The notes beneath the pieces were generated by a model. It worked only from the letters and a program-made list of their open reading frames with translations. It searched no databases and had not been told where the DNA came from. Below, one piece after another: positions 40,456-53,548 of a stretch of 64,000 nucleotides of DNA. Numbering within the stretch: position 1 is the first letter of the stretch; each line of letters opens with the position of its first letter. The stretch is from Paramecium octaurelia (lineage: Eukaryota > Ciliophora > Oligohymenophorea > Peniculida > Parameciidae): NCBI GenBank assembly GCA_905182995.1, contig CAJJDP010000007.1:372049-436048 (forward strand), read 5' to 3'. The position numbers and the translations under genes are program-made.

Positions 40456-41302
40456 ATGAACAATCATTATGAACCATATGTTAGAAATAAACGAGATTTA
40501 AAAGTTCCATACATTTCATGCTAAGATTACACAAACTTAGAATAGGCAGCAAAATTGATACCTGCTTTGAAGTAAATAAATTAGAGTGACAGACATTTGG
40601 CAGATGCTGCTAATGCACATACATACATTCTTCGTAGTAACAATGATGATGATATTCATAAGGTAATAAGTATAAATATTAGAAAATAGTCTATAAAATA
40701 TGGAATTTGGACATCAAGCAAAGAAAACAATGAGAAATTGAATGCAAAGTATTTGGAAGCACAACAAGAAGGAATTCCAGTTTATTTGTTTTTCAGTGTA
40801 GTTAGAAGTGGTCAATTTGTTGGAGTGGCCAAGTTGACATCTGGATATAAAGAGGAGAGTTTCCAATATTGGTGGGAGATAAAGAAATGGAAGGGACATT
40901 TCAACGTGTAATGGCTGTATGTAAAGGATGTACCAAATAAACATTTTGAGCATCTGAGAAACAGGTTAGCATTTAATCATAACCATGAATAGTGATAACG
41001 TAGAGGTGACTAGATCAAGAGATGGCGTATGTCTGAGTTGGGAAACTGGAAAGGAGATGATGAAAATATTTGAAGAGTTTTCCGATAAAAAAAGCATATT
41101 GAATGATTTCACAGTGATCGATGAGAGAGAATAAGCGTTGAGATAATACAAATATTAGATGCAGCAGTAACGCAATCAACAATAATACTATCCTTATTAT
41201 CCATATCAATATTATGATTACCAATAATAATACCAATAGTACCCTCAACAATATCAATAGTAATAATATCAAAATTATTATTGGTAACAACCTTAGAAGT
41301 GA
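40456..41302 (+). CDS. YTH-domain protein (m6A-RNA reader) with Gln/Tyr-rich tail
   Basis: 263 residues, introns of 27 and 28 nt. Residues about 50-200 are a YTH domain: AHTYILRSNNDDDIHKS, KYGIWTSSKENNEKLNAKY, VYLFFSVVRSGQFVGVAKL, FQYWWEIKKWKGHFNVQW, LYVKDVPN and EVTRSRDG. The Trp residues that build the m6A-binding cage (GIWTSS and the KWKG/W positions) are present. The last 50 or so residues are almost only Gln, Tyr, Asn and Pro, like a prion-like domain; nearly all the Gln there are TAA or TAG. YTH proteins bind N6-methyladenosine in RNA and affect decay, splicing or translation. In animal YTHDF proteins the low-complexity part precedes the domain; here it follows it. Confidence 0.9.
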
Positions 41303-41368
41303 TTTTATATATCAAAGATTGTTAAAGTTTCACCATACACATAAAACAATAAAATTTATATAAATAAA

Positions 41369-43452
41369 ATGAAAATGGAGAGAAGTCTCTATCTAAATGG
41401 CAAACCATTGATAAATCCTCCATTGACTATTGAAGAACAATTGAATGAAAGACTTGATAGAACAGGATACAAAATTGATGATTTGAATAGATTGAATGAA
41501 AGGCCAGTTTTACAAATTGTACTTATTCAATATATGGACTAGATAGATCTTGATGGTCTTACTTCTGGTTACTTGAACAACAATCCCGTATTTTAGATGT
41601 TGAAGCAGGAAATAATGAATTGGAATGAAAAGGTGACACTTCATAGAGCTGAACAAATCAAATTATCAGATCCATTAGTTTCTGACAATCTTTATAGATA
41701 ACTCAAGAATTCCCTACTAGAAGTAGTGAGTACAAGGAACAAAATATAATAATAAGCTTTCTTAAACAAAGTATCCAATTGGTTCTTCTCTTAATTACCA
41801 AAATCTTAAACTGCATCATTGAAACAATCTCTACTGGAGAAAAAAGACACTGTATTTTATTTATCACTATTAAAGACTCTTCACTTTATTCCTAATACAT
41901 ACAGTGAAAATTTCTATGCCTCTGGAATCGAAGATTACACACTTAAATTTCGATCAGTCCATCCAGAATTCGATCCTCCAGAAGATAGAGTTAAAACCTA
42001 TCAAAGAAAAAACCTATTATCAGATACTAGTACTCGTCCTGGAACAACACCAGGAGTCTTAGGAATTTCGCAATTTACAAGACCTTAAACTTCTTAAACT
42101 ACTTATAAAATGATTGATCAAATCGAAAAACTCTAAAGACCAAAAACTAACTAATTACATACGATTCCAAAATAATAATAATCTTGGATGTACGATCCGA
42201 ATTTTCCAGTCTTATAACCTAATGATGATTAACAACAACAGTCTACCAGAAGATAGATATAAAGGGAAGAGTCTCCTTTAAAAGCTGACAAACCAACTGA
42301 TAGAGATAAATTAGAGTAAATTGAAGGCATAGAACAAGAACAAGAGGAGGATGAAGATTAATCACCAGACAAATTAGAAGAATCAAACAAAAATTTAGCA
42401 TCTTAACAAGATATCTCACCAGTAAAAAAAGGTAAAAAAGGAAGAGCTGATAAATATATTAGTATTGCTCCTTCAAATAAAACCTATAAAACTGATTTTG
42501 AGACCTAAAATGCCTATTCAGTTGGATAGCAGGGTAGATTAGGAGAATTTTAAGGTACATTTCAAAATTATGATCCTACTCAAATTGAAGATAAAATGGT
42601 AGCAGCTAGGCTTAATTAATATTATACTGAATAAAGAGTTAAAGAAGTCAAAGAATAGAGGGAAGATATTGAAATGGTTTAATCAATGAGAAACTGGGCA
42701 ACTAATAAAAGTAGAGTTGACGAAATGGTACTTCAATCTGAATATGTATTTATAATCTATAATCTTTATTAGTTAACTGCAATGGGATCACAATTTTCGA
42801 ATGTTGGAATTAAAATTTCTGATTTGTATGAATCTAAAAAAATGGATTTGGCAGAAGAAAAAGCTTATGCCAACTATCTTAAAAGATCCTCTCTACCAAA
42901 AGCGAGAATGGTACAGAGTGCTGTACCCATGGCAAAGGTAGTTTAAAACACTGTCATTCCAACTTAAGTGGAAGAAGAGCCAGAAGATTTTTAAAGCAAA
43001 TAAGCAGATCTTGAAAAATAAATTAATTCATAAAGACTTCGCTTGTTGAAGATGTCTAGAGGATCTTGTCTACCAGGTGGACTTATGAATAATCCTAATG
43101 AAGAAACCATTTAAAGTAATAGGGTGATGTCTTCTAGTTGCTTTAAAAGTGCTTAACCTAGAAGACAATTTAGTTCAATTTTAAAAACACATAGTATTAA
43201 GTAGGAAATGGACTCTTAAGTAAAAATAATTCTATTAAATTTATTTAGATTGGAGAAATTAAACAATTAAAAAATAGATTAGCGTCTGCTAATAAATTTG
43301 TTCCAATTAATATTCTTTAAAAATCTATCATGATACCTTAAGGACATGCAAATCCGTATAAAGTACCTCTACCAAAGCCAGGAATTCTCTTAGCGAACGT
43401 TCCAGTTGATTCAAAATAAAGAAAAGGTAAAAAAAAGAAAACATAAAAATGA
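41369..43452 (+). CDS. Unknown 675-residue protein
   Basis: Three exons; introns of 27 nt (a multiple of three, with no in-frame TGA) and 29 nt. The N-terminal 200 residues look folded (LNERPVLQIVLIQYMDQIDL, SLLKTLHFIPNTYSENFYAS). The middle is polar with an acidic QEQEEDEDQSPDKLEE stretch. The C-terminus is basic (KQRKGKKKKTQK). No known domain recognised. Its length and continuity support a real gene. Starts 66 bases after the YTH gene. Confidence 0.7.
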
Positions 43453-43708
43453 TTAAAATATAATTTGAATCTAAATAACTAATATACGTTTTACTTTGGT
43501 TAATGAAAAACATACTCATTTATCTTCTAATTTAATATTTTATAGGTTCTTTTGGAAGTTTGAAAAGTACATAAGTAATTTGTTGATTTATATATCTAAG
43601 CAAATGTATTTCTGTCTTATTTAACAAATATATTAAAAAAGGAGTTGATAATTACAACTTTTGATATATCTAAGAAAGAAACTTTATTTGTTCAAACTTG
43701 AAACATAA

Positions 43709-43951
43709 ATGAAGAGTGTCAAAATCATAGGTCTATCATTAGTGACATTTTTCTGTTTCTAATATGTAATCATTATATCTTAGAATTAAATCCTTTACTA
43801 TTAAATATGCAACTGGAATAATTATTTATTTTAGGATTGCTCAGAGAATTAATATAACTAATATTTTAAATCCGCATAAAAAGAAGAAACAATTTGTTTA
43901 AAATTTGTTAAATAAAGTGTATAAATATTTTTATTTGTTACACCTATTTGA
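43709..43951 (+). CDS. Possible small secreted protein
   Basis: 80-codon ORF: MKSVKIIGLSLVTFFCFQYV looks like a signal peptide, followed by a Gln/Asn/Tyr-rich chain with three Cys. It may be spliced further downstream, since coding-like sequence continues to about 44090. Not recognised. Confidence 0.3.
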
Positions 43952-44257
43952 ATATATATTTATCAGAAAATAAAAGTGAGATTTCAGAAATTTAGTGAAT
44001 TAATAAATAATTTAACAAATATTTTGAATGATTAGAAATTTAAGGAGTTAGCGAGGCAAAAAAGATTAATCTCTAAAAAAAGACTAGATAATAATGTGTA
44101 AGGAAGAAACTGAATATAAATTGTATAAATTATTAGAAGATTGGATTGTTAATGAGGAGAAAGTTAAAGTTACAGAATTAATTAAGTTTGAAGGAATTAA
44201 AAGAAATAAGTAGTAATACAAATGCTAAGGACATATGACATTTGATTGCTAAAATAA
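43952..44257. other. Region before the PARP gene, partly coding-like
   Basis: Holds a 62-codon ORF at 44094-44282 (MCKEETEYKLYKLLEDW) in a different frame from the PARP gene. It could be an upstream exon, but I found no intron that joins it without hitting a TGA. Otherwise AT-rich. Confidence 0.35.
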
Positions 44258-47200
44258 ATGGTATCTATAATTAGTAATTTGAGGATTTTAATTGAAGGAG
44301 TGTCAATCATTAATTCTGATGAAACCCTCTATATTGTAGACTTAGAAATATATTCATAAGCAATTCGTAGTTTAATAAACGAGGAGAAAGCAGTAATCGA
44401 GAGAAACTAAAAATATTATGATGATAATGATGACAATGAGGATGAGCTGCCTAAAAAAAAATCAAAGAAAAATATCAAATAAAATGAAGAATTTAACGCG
44501 AATTAAGTTGAGGAAGATGAAGAATCAAATGATTCATATTCTTCAGCCGAAGAAGATCCAGTTCCAAAGAAATAAAGATTATCAAGAAAAAAGGAAGAAA
44601 AAGATTAAAAGAAAGGAAAATAAAAAAGCAAAAAATTTAGAGATATATATAAAAACCTAAAAAAAGAGTGTGCTTAATTTGAAGGAACTGAAGATCATTT
44701 TTTAGATCGTCTAAGTATAAAAGCCAACAATAAGGAAGTGATTCGAGCAGCATAAACAGGAAATAAGAAATTAATGGAAGATATATTTGCAAAAAAATGG
44801 AAAATATCTTGTGCCTAAGATAGTTGGGGACCAGAATTAGATATAACACCAGTTGAAATTTTATTAAAAAGACAAGATAAAGAATTATTATCATATTATC
44901 TATAAAACAGAAGTAAAGTTGTTTATGGTCATAATCAACCTTGCACATTAAAAGAAATTAATACAGGCTATAACAATAGATATGCATATGGTGTAAGATT
45001 ACGAAAAGTTGCTCTAGGCAGAGGAAATAGGGAGGGAAATAATGCATTTGTCTATGATTTAGGTAATGATAAGCCGGATTATTAATTTTAAAAATTATTG
45101 GAAATTGAAACCGATCCTTAATTGTATGAATTATTTTTCCTTCATTGCAAAAATGAAAATTATGAAAGTTAATTAATTGAAAATGTTTCAAAGGCTGTTA
45201 GATGTGGAAATTGGAAGACTGCTAAATTTTTGATTAATTACTCTATAGCAAATAATGAAGATGGATATGGATTTAATTATCTTCATCATGATGCTTTTGG
45301 TGATAATTTTAGTACCTATAAATTGGCATAAATTAAAAAGATTTCAATTACAAAAAAAACATCCAACGATTTTTTAATCACACCTATTCATTGTGCCTGT
45401 ATCAATCCATCAGAATAGTTTTTGAAATATTTCTTGGAGTAAACTATGGAATACAATTGTTAAGATGAAATAGGCAGAAAACCTGTACACTATGCAGCTG
45501 CATCTTAAACTTCTAATTGTTTAGAATATTTATTGGCTAATGGAGTTGATGGAAGAGAAGGTGATAAATATTTAATGACACCTGTAATGATAGCAGCAAA
45601 ATATGGGAGAGCACATAATATAAAACTATTACTTAATACCAATCTTAAGGGTAAAAATAAAGAAGGAAATAGTGCCATTCATTTGGCTAGTTAGAATGGA
45701 CATACTGAATGTGTTAAAATACTCATTGAAAATGGTGTATTAATAAATATTGCAGGTAAAAATAGAATGACTCCCTTGCACTTTGCTTGTGCATATAATC
45801 ATATGGAATTAGTAGAATACTTACTTGATGAAGGGGCCAGAATTAATTCTAAAGATAAGTTTGGTAGAACTCCCTTGATTATGGCTGCAAGAAATGGAAA
45901 TCTAACTATTTTATCTAAATTAATTTATTATGGAGCAGATGTAACTATTAGTGATTCATCAAAAAATAGTGCTATTCATCATGCTGCTGCTTATGGTTTC
46001 ATAGAATGTATTGAAAATCTAATTGAAGTAAATGTTGATTAAAATTAATTCAATTCATGGAAATTGACTCCTTTAAATGTAGCATTAGCTAAGAATCATT
46101 TTGGCATAGTTAAATCTTTACTCAAATATGAAAGTACAGATGTTAATTGCATAGACGATGATGGATTAACTTTGATAGGTAGCATGGTAAAGCAATTCAA
46201 CTCTACTCTAGAACAATATGAATTTATCTAATTCCTTATCACAGAGAAAAAGGCTGATATTAATATCTAAGACAAATATGGAAAAACATGCATACAACAT
46301 GCATTGCTTTGTAGATAATCGGAGTTATAAGTTGAATTAGTAAAATTGTTATTAGAGAATGGAGCTGATATAAACATCAAAGATAAGGATGGAAGAACTT
46401 GTTTATTGCATATTCTGGGTAGTTAGTAATCTTAAATTCAAACAGAACTTGTTAAATTACTCTTGTAAAAAGGGGCAAATATTAATTCTTAAGAAAAAGA
46501 AAATGGTTAATCAGGCTTCTCTCTTTGTTTAAAATAAAGAAATTATTCCCTGATTTAGGAACTTTTAAACGTTACAGAAGTTGATGTCAATCTAGTTAAT
46601 AATGAAGACAAAACATTTTTGCATATTATGATTGAAAACCAATTTTATTATGATCCCTAAGCAATCTAAATTTTTGAGATAATTTTAAATAAAATAAAGT
46701 CTTCATTAATCAACTTTTATGATCAGGATGGATTTGTACCATTATTAAGATTAGTTCATAACTTTGTTTAAAGTATAGCATCAAGAATCCAATAAGACTT
46801 TGACTAAAAAGTTGAAAAGCGTAAAAAAGAAATTTGGGATTAAATTGTATAGGAATATAAATCTAAGGAGGAAGAATTTAAAAACATTTTGTAAAATAAT
46901 CCTTCAGCTAATCCAATTTATGCTTTCTAAAAAGAAATTGAATAAAGATTAGCAAAAGCTAAATAAATTTGTCATGCCTCAAGATATTCATATGAGAAAA
47001 TTTATGCGTAGGTAGGATTAACTTAGGAAGAAGTTCAGGAATTTAATTCGTAGAAAGTTGATGATGGGTATAGACATTAGAACAATTTTTTTGAAACTAT
47101 GAAGCTGTTAATTTCTAAAGGAGCTGATACAGCAGTAAGAGTAATTAAGTAAAAATGGTGCAGAGATCTAGAAAAGGAAACCTCCTCATTATAAAATAGT

Positions 47201-50200
47201 AATGTATTTCATATAGCCTTTTAATTCTTGCCTAGTGTTTCCTTTGTTACAGAACTTTAGAATTATTTCCCCAAATATTTACTATATGAACATGATATAT
47301 TTGGTTAGCCAGTCCACTATTTCTTTTAAAATTACAAATAATATTAGGTAATTTTGGAGAGGTCTAAGAAGGAGACTTCTGAAATATTTTTTTAATACTT
47401 GATCACTTTAGGGCTAGACTTTACAGAAAAGAACTCAGTTGGCAATACTCCAACTTTGATGATTGCTTATAAGTTTGAAGAGGGCTATGTTCCATTGTTA
47501 GAAAAACTTGTGAGTTTAGGAGGCAAAATAAATGATGTTAATAATTCAAATGTGGTGCCTTTGCATAAATTCGTATCTTAATCAAACATAAAATATGTCA
47601 AGTCTTTGGTTTAGAAATTTAAATTGGATCCTAATTATTAAGATATGAATGGAAGGACAGCGTTGCATTATGCTACCAATTTCAGTAATCCAAATGCGAA
47701 TGCCAGTTTTTAAATGGAATAGATCTTAATCAAAAGTGGAGCCAAATGCAATATCAGAGACATATATAATAGAACTCCTTTGTTTTATGCATTTACCAAA
47801 TTTGATAATCCTAAAAGTACACAAGAAATAGATCCTTTTGAATCAGTTTCATCCTTATTAGCTTATGATGAATGTGAGGTCAATGCTCTAGATATATATG
47901 GAAGATCCCCTTTACATTATGCTGCATTAAGAGGCAGTGCCATTTCAGGTAGATATATGATTAAAATGGGGGCAAAAATTGATGAGCCTGACAATTTTAA
48001 TAACACTCCTTTGGCATATGCATTTTTTGCACATTCAAATTTTAGTACAATGCTTATTGATAATAAAGCAAATGTTAATAAACTAATCTCTATCATTAGT
48101 GAAACTGATTTCAAAGCAGAGAAATATAAAATTTACTAGGAATAAGTTAGAAACGATAGAGAAGTAGATAGACTTATGAAATTAGAAGATTAAGAAATAA
48201 ACACAAAACTGTTAAAGTTGAAATAGGAGGAGAGAAGTAAATAATTGGAGAAAATCTAAAAAGAAATGTAATAAGATGATAATAAAAATGATTAAATTTC
48301 AGAAGAATCTGATAATGATGGATAAACTGATAATAAAATTAGAGAATAGTAGCCTATTATATTTAGAAGAAGACGTAAAGATAAAATTATTTAGAGGAAG
48401 AAAATTATTGAATAGCTGGTTTAAGAAAAATTAAAAAATGATATAGACATACCTTAACATTTACATAATCAATTAGCAACAGGAAAATATAGTTATTTCT
48501 CATAAGCTATAAAATTTGGTTGGCAAGGAGTGGCATATCTATTAATTAGTGATGGATATGAATTTGTCAAGGCCATTCAAGATGCAATTAATGCAAATCA
48601 ATTTTAATTAGTGCTAACTCTATTAATGAAAGTGAAAAATATAACAGATGTGCAAAGATTAGATGAAAAAGGATAAAATTTATTTCATTTATTTGCAAAA
48701 TATTCATCGAGTGTTAATTTTGATCTCAAATAGGAAATTATTGAGGAATTTGAAGCTAAGCAAATTAGTCCATACTTATAGGATATTAACTTAAAAACTC
48801 CCTTCCATTATGCAGCTGAAAATCAAGATTAATAATTGATAAATTACTTCCTTTTAAAAAGGAAATGCGATCCAAATATTATGGATTCAACATAAAACAA
48901 TCCATTTACTATTTTACTCTAAAAAAATTACTCTTAAAATTTTTATAATTTTATTGAGAATGGATTGAAAATAGATGTATAGTTTCAAGTCCTTGCTAAT
49001 AATAAACTTATGAAACCATTTATGTTTTTAGTAAATTATAGAAAATTAATTAATGTTGAAGTGTTATAAACCTATATCAAATATGGAGTTGACATAAACG
49101 AATAAAATGAGGAATGCGAAACCATTGTAACAATGGCAATTCAAAGTAATAATATAAGTCTATTAAAATTCATCTTGGATTAACCCAGTTTTAAAAAGGA
49201 GTCTCATGCAATAGATTAAAATGGTAAAAGTCCAATCCATCATGCTGTCTTACCATTAGAATTCGGATCTTATGAAAACTTAAATATTTTGAGATTATTG
49301 ACTCCGATATTTGATTATAACACCTAAGATAATAAAGGATTAACACCCTTGGATTACGCTTTGATTTTTGATGCTTAAATTATGAAAGATGAACTTTTAA
49401 GTTTAAATGCTCATCATACTAGAAGTTTAAGGTAGTAGAGAATGCCAACTTCAATTATATCAACTGCTTTGTGGCCAGATTAGGTATTAGATTTTGAAGA
49501 GGATGCACATTAATACTAAGGATTAATGAACATGCAATTAGAACCAGAAATTGATAATAAAGAGATTGTTGACAAATCAGCTATCATTACAAAAGGAGAT
49601 TTAATTGTTTATGAAGATCCAGAATATGGACTATTCTAATGTTTGATGTCAAAAGTTGATATAGTGAATAAGAATTTCCATAAGAATGTATTCTATAAAA
49701 TGCAAATTCTATTGGATTAAAATAGGAATAATTACATTTTATTTACAAAATGGGGTTAAATTGGGGAAGAAGGTTAATTTTAAATGACTCCTTTTGAAAA
49801 TTTAGAGGCTACTATAAAAGAATACTGCAAGATTTTCTCAGCAAAAACAGGGGGAAATAATTGGAAATTAATCAAAAGAGGCGAACAAGAATTTGAGAAG
49901 AAACCAGGAAAATATCAATTAATGCAATTTAGCAACAATGTCAGTTATAAAACATTCTTAAAGCCTTTTGATTTAAGCGATAAATCTCCATATCCTAAGT
50001 GTTTATTACATTAAAGTATTTAAACTGTGATTGAACAATTTTCACAGGTAAAATTGTATTAGTAGGAATTATAAAACTATCATTTTGACACAAGTTTTGT
50101 TCCATTGGAAAAATTAAATAAAACCGTAATTTTAAAAGCCAAAGAATATTTATTAGAACTTAAGGAAATAGTAAAAGAACTTGAAGAATATATGAAATTA

Positions 50201-51202
50201 ACAGACCAAGATCTAAAGAGATTGTAACAATTTTACTCTGAGATCAACGAGAAATCAGCTAGATATTATGAACTTATACCCTAAACTTAAATGAGATAAA
50301 ATGTGCTACCTTTACTGGAAAACGATAAAAACATTAATTAATAATTATAATTAGTTGAGGTACTCCTCAATGTTGAACTCTCAGTTAAAATACTTCTAGG
50401 AGCTCATTTTAAGGCAGATACTATTCATCCATTAGCATATTGTTTTAATGCATTAAATATTAAAATGCTTACATTAACAAAGGATGATTTAGAATATAAG
50501 ATGATAAAGACATATATGGGAAAAACTTAAACTGTAAAAATCTCAAACATTTTTGCTATTGAAAGGAAAGGAGAGGCGAAAAAATTTGAGTAATTTAATA
50601 ATGGGCCTAGAATGTTGCTATGGCATGGCTCAAAAATATCAAATTTCATTAGTTTGATGGCACTTGGATTGAAAAGTAATATAGCAATTTTATTGATTAG
50701 TTGCACCTTCTTGGGCTGTAAATACAGGAGCTTTGTATGGAAAAGGAATCTATTTTGCAGACCAATTTGCCAAGAGCTATAACTATACTACTGATTCTAC
50801 AATCAGATAAGGCAATAATAATTGGAGATCTCAATTGTAATATCAAAATCTTCAAAAATACAGATATTTATTATTATGTGAGGTGAGTTGTACGAATCAA
50901 GTGGATCTTTATAATTATCACTAATAAGATATCAGTACCTACTTTAGTAATCAATTTTGTTATAATTAGAACCTGAAATAACTTTAAGGGTTGTAGGATC
51001 CTAAGGTCCAGATTCCATGTCTTAAATTAAATTACCAAACGGATGTGTTGTTCCCATAGGTAATCTCGTTTCTTAGCCTTTTCCTGATCATCTGAAAGAA
51101 AAATTAGGGCATTAAAATGGGTTTAAGACTGCATAAACTGAATATATAATTTATGACGAAAGCAGAGTGAGAATTAGATATTTGGTCTAAATTGAACAGT
51201 GA
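44258..51202 (+). CDS. Giant ankyrin-repeat, WGR and PARP-domain protein
   Basis: About 2,298 residues; only two introns seen, both near the 3' end (25 and 23 nt). After an acidic and Lys-rich N-terminus come many ankyrin repeats (for example NRMTPLHFACAYNHMELVEY, GKTCIQHALLC, GRSPLHYAALRGS, GKSPIHHAVLP) in two or three blocks split by charged linkers. A WGR domain follows at about 49650-49980 (ILFTKWGQIGEEGQF), then the PARP helical region and catalytic domain with LLWHGSKISNF, GALYGKGIYFAD and TEYIIYDESRVRIRYLV. His, Tyr and Glu of the ADP-ribosyl transfer triad are all there, so poly-ADP-ribosylation is likely. Ankyrins recall tankyrase, but WGR recalls PARP1-3; the mix is unusual. The exact start is uncertain. 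Confidence 0.9.
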
Positions 51203-51362
51203 TTTTATTTAAGTATTATTTCAATATAATATTAATATTATCTGTCAGGAAATACTGTAGGTTTTAAGCTTGAACCACATAATTTGATTTTAAACAATAT
51301 TAATATTCAAAACTAAATAAACTTAATTAAATTGATTCTGAACTATAAAAAAATTATTGAAA

Positions 51363-51734
51363 ATGGGAAATTATTGTATAACGGAGATGACAATTGAAGA
51401 GGATAATGAAGCATTTGCAAAATCAAGTGTTTAAGCTAGTAATTTGAATAAAATTTTTTCCTCAAAATATAAAATGGAGGCTGACGAAGACTGTTTATCA
51501 GAATTAATCAATCAAATTGAACCTGGATTTAGTGCATAATTTGAGATCAGAAAAAAGAGGAATATGAGTGGCACACATTTTGAATCAGCCACCTAATATA
51601 AGGATGTCCATCAAAAATAACTCAAACCTTCACTTAAATAAATTTCTCATCATAATTCTCTTCAAAGAGAGCACAGTAATAAAACAGTTAGATGGGACAG
51701 TTAGTGTCACTCATCTGATTCTCTTAAATAATGA
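51363..51734 (+). CDS. Small protein with N-myristoylation motif, unknown
   Basis: 123 residues, intronless. MGNYCITE has Gly2 and a nearby Cys, a pattern for dual myristoylation and palmitoylation and so membrane anchoring. The rest is polar and Ser/His/Gln-rich (FSAQFEIRKKRNMSGTHFES). No domain recognised. The next gene starts 22 bases after its stop. Confidence 0.55.
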
Positions 51735-51756
51735 ATTCTGTATTATATATTAAAAA

Positions 51757-53548
51757 ATGTATTAAAACACTTTGCAAAGCTCAATTAAAAGGTTTGACAA
51801 ACTAACTACTTCTGAGACTAAATATTCTCGATAATCTTAAGATTCATATTATATAAAAAATAAATAGCAAACCCAATTGGCAATTCCTAGTTTTCGAACC
51901 CTCATTACATCTAGATGCAAAACATAATAAACTATTGATATATAATAGGATAAATCACCAACTACCACATAAAGAAGAATTCTAAAACACAAGGATGAGG
52001 TTGCTGAAAAACTTATTCCAAGATCAAATGAAATACTTGAAATATACGATGAATTCGAAAAAAATTATAACAATGTTAAAATGTTGAACTAATTCGCTTA
52101 TGAATTGAATTATTTGGATCAACAATTATATAGTACGATAAACAAATAAGAATCTGAAAATATTAATAAAGTGACTAATTATTAAAATAACTACCTTACT
52201 TAATGTGATCTTAATTATGAAATGAAATTAGAAATTCATAGATTTCGATTCCAGTACTACAGAATTAGAATCAAGGATTAAGAATCTCCTATTCAAATAA
52301 CATTCTTAAGCTAAAATGCTCAAATAAACAGTCTAAGATCATATTTTTCATTAAAAATTGAATTTCCAACCAAATTTAATGCTGACTATTAAGTAAACAG
52401 TAAATCAATTAGAATTTTCACTAACAATAATACATAATTTTTTACTGAAGACTATTTATTTATGACATTATACTCACAAAATGATTTTTTATGTACAGTC
52501 GTTGTCACTTTTGGATTTGAGAGAAAACTGAAAGTTAACAAACCATAAAAAGCACAATCTTTGTTTGAAGATTTTGTTCCAAGAACAAGAAAGCAAAAAT
52601 CTTAACCAAAAATATATTAACCCGAGGCTCGATTATAAAATCTTCTAAATCCTGAGATATTATAGCAAATAAAATCAGATAGATAAATCAGATAATAAAG
52701 AGTTCTTAATAATGGAAAAAATATCACTGAAGAAAAACTATTAGAAAAGAAGAGCAAATTATTTGTGAAAGAATAGATTATAAAATATAGAGAGATTGAA
52801 AAAATGACAAAGCAAAAGGTTTCATACAGAAATGCAATTTAAAAAGCATGGCTAAAATGTATTTTTACAACTATTTTCCTCCATAATTTACAGTATTTTT
52901 TATTGGTACATTATCTGTTAATTATTTAGTGTTAAAAAAAATAGATTCGATTAGAAGCCAGAGGTAAATTATTAGTTTGGCAATTATAAACGAAATCCTT
53001 AATTTCTGTTAAAGATTTTGGAGATACTCCTACTGAAAGAACTATTTTTAAGTCATCACTTTCATTAAACGCTATCTGCATGACTTTAAAGAAACCAATC
53101 AAATAAAAGGCTAAAAAAGTAATCTCATCTTATTTATAATCCATAATATTGGCCATTAGTGTTCTAAATAAATATTAAAGATGGACAGCAAAGAGTATAT
53201 TTATTTAATCTAATTTTTAGTAATTTCTATTTAAAGAAATTTCAGGAATATGAAAAGTAAAAAAAGAAACTTTAAAGAAAAGCTTTGGAGATTAATAAAA
53301 GAGGAGTTTGATGATATCATTTATGAATTTGCTTAACTAAAAGGCATTACTTCATACTATGAATATGAAGAAAGATCACATATACATATTGATACGTATC
53401 TCTTTATTCTATTCAAAGAGTTTTAATGTTTTCATTATTAGATGAATATGCTTAACGAAAAAAAGAGATCTGGTAAAAGTATATCCATGATACATTTGTT
53501 GTTAATAATCCTAAAAATGTATTCAATTTATTTTAAGATAGAGATTGA
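51757..53548 (+). CDS. IQ-motif/coiled-coil protein, unknown
   Basis: About 580 residues in three exons (introns of 26 nt, and of 23 nt at 53396-53418, the latter ending in AAG). The N-terminal half is polar; residues 150-260 look folded (LKIEFPTKFNADYQV, YLFMTLYSQNDFL). The C-terminal part is basic and helical, with an IQ-like IISIQRNFRNMKSKKRNF segment that could bind calmodulin, then LWRLIKEEFDDIIYEF. Function not recognised. A ciliary or cortical calmodulin-binding protein is possible, but that is inference. Confidence 0.6.

Noticed and set aside
41015-41315. Overlapping minus-strand hydrophobic ORFs of 68-91 codons
   Set aside because: They are shadows of the YTH gene; their Leu/Ile-rich look comes from the complement of the Gln/Tyr-rich tail.
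44094-44282. 62-codon ORF as the first exon of the PARP gene
   Set aside because: An in-frame TGA at about 44240 in the PARP frame and no suitable intron prevent a join; kept only as a note.
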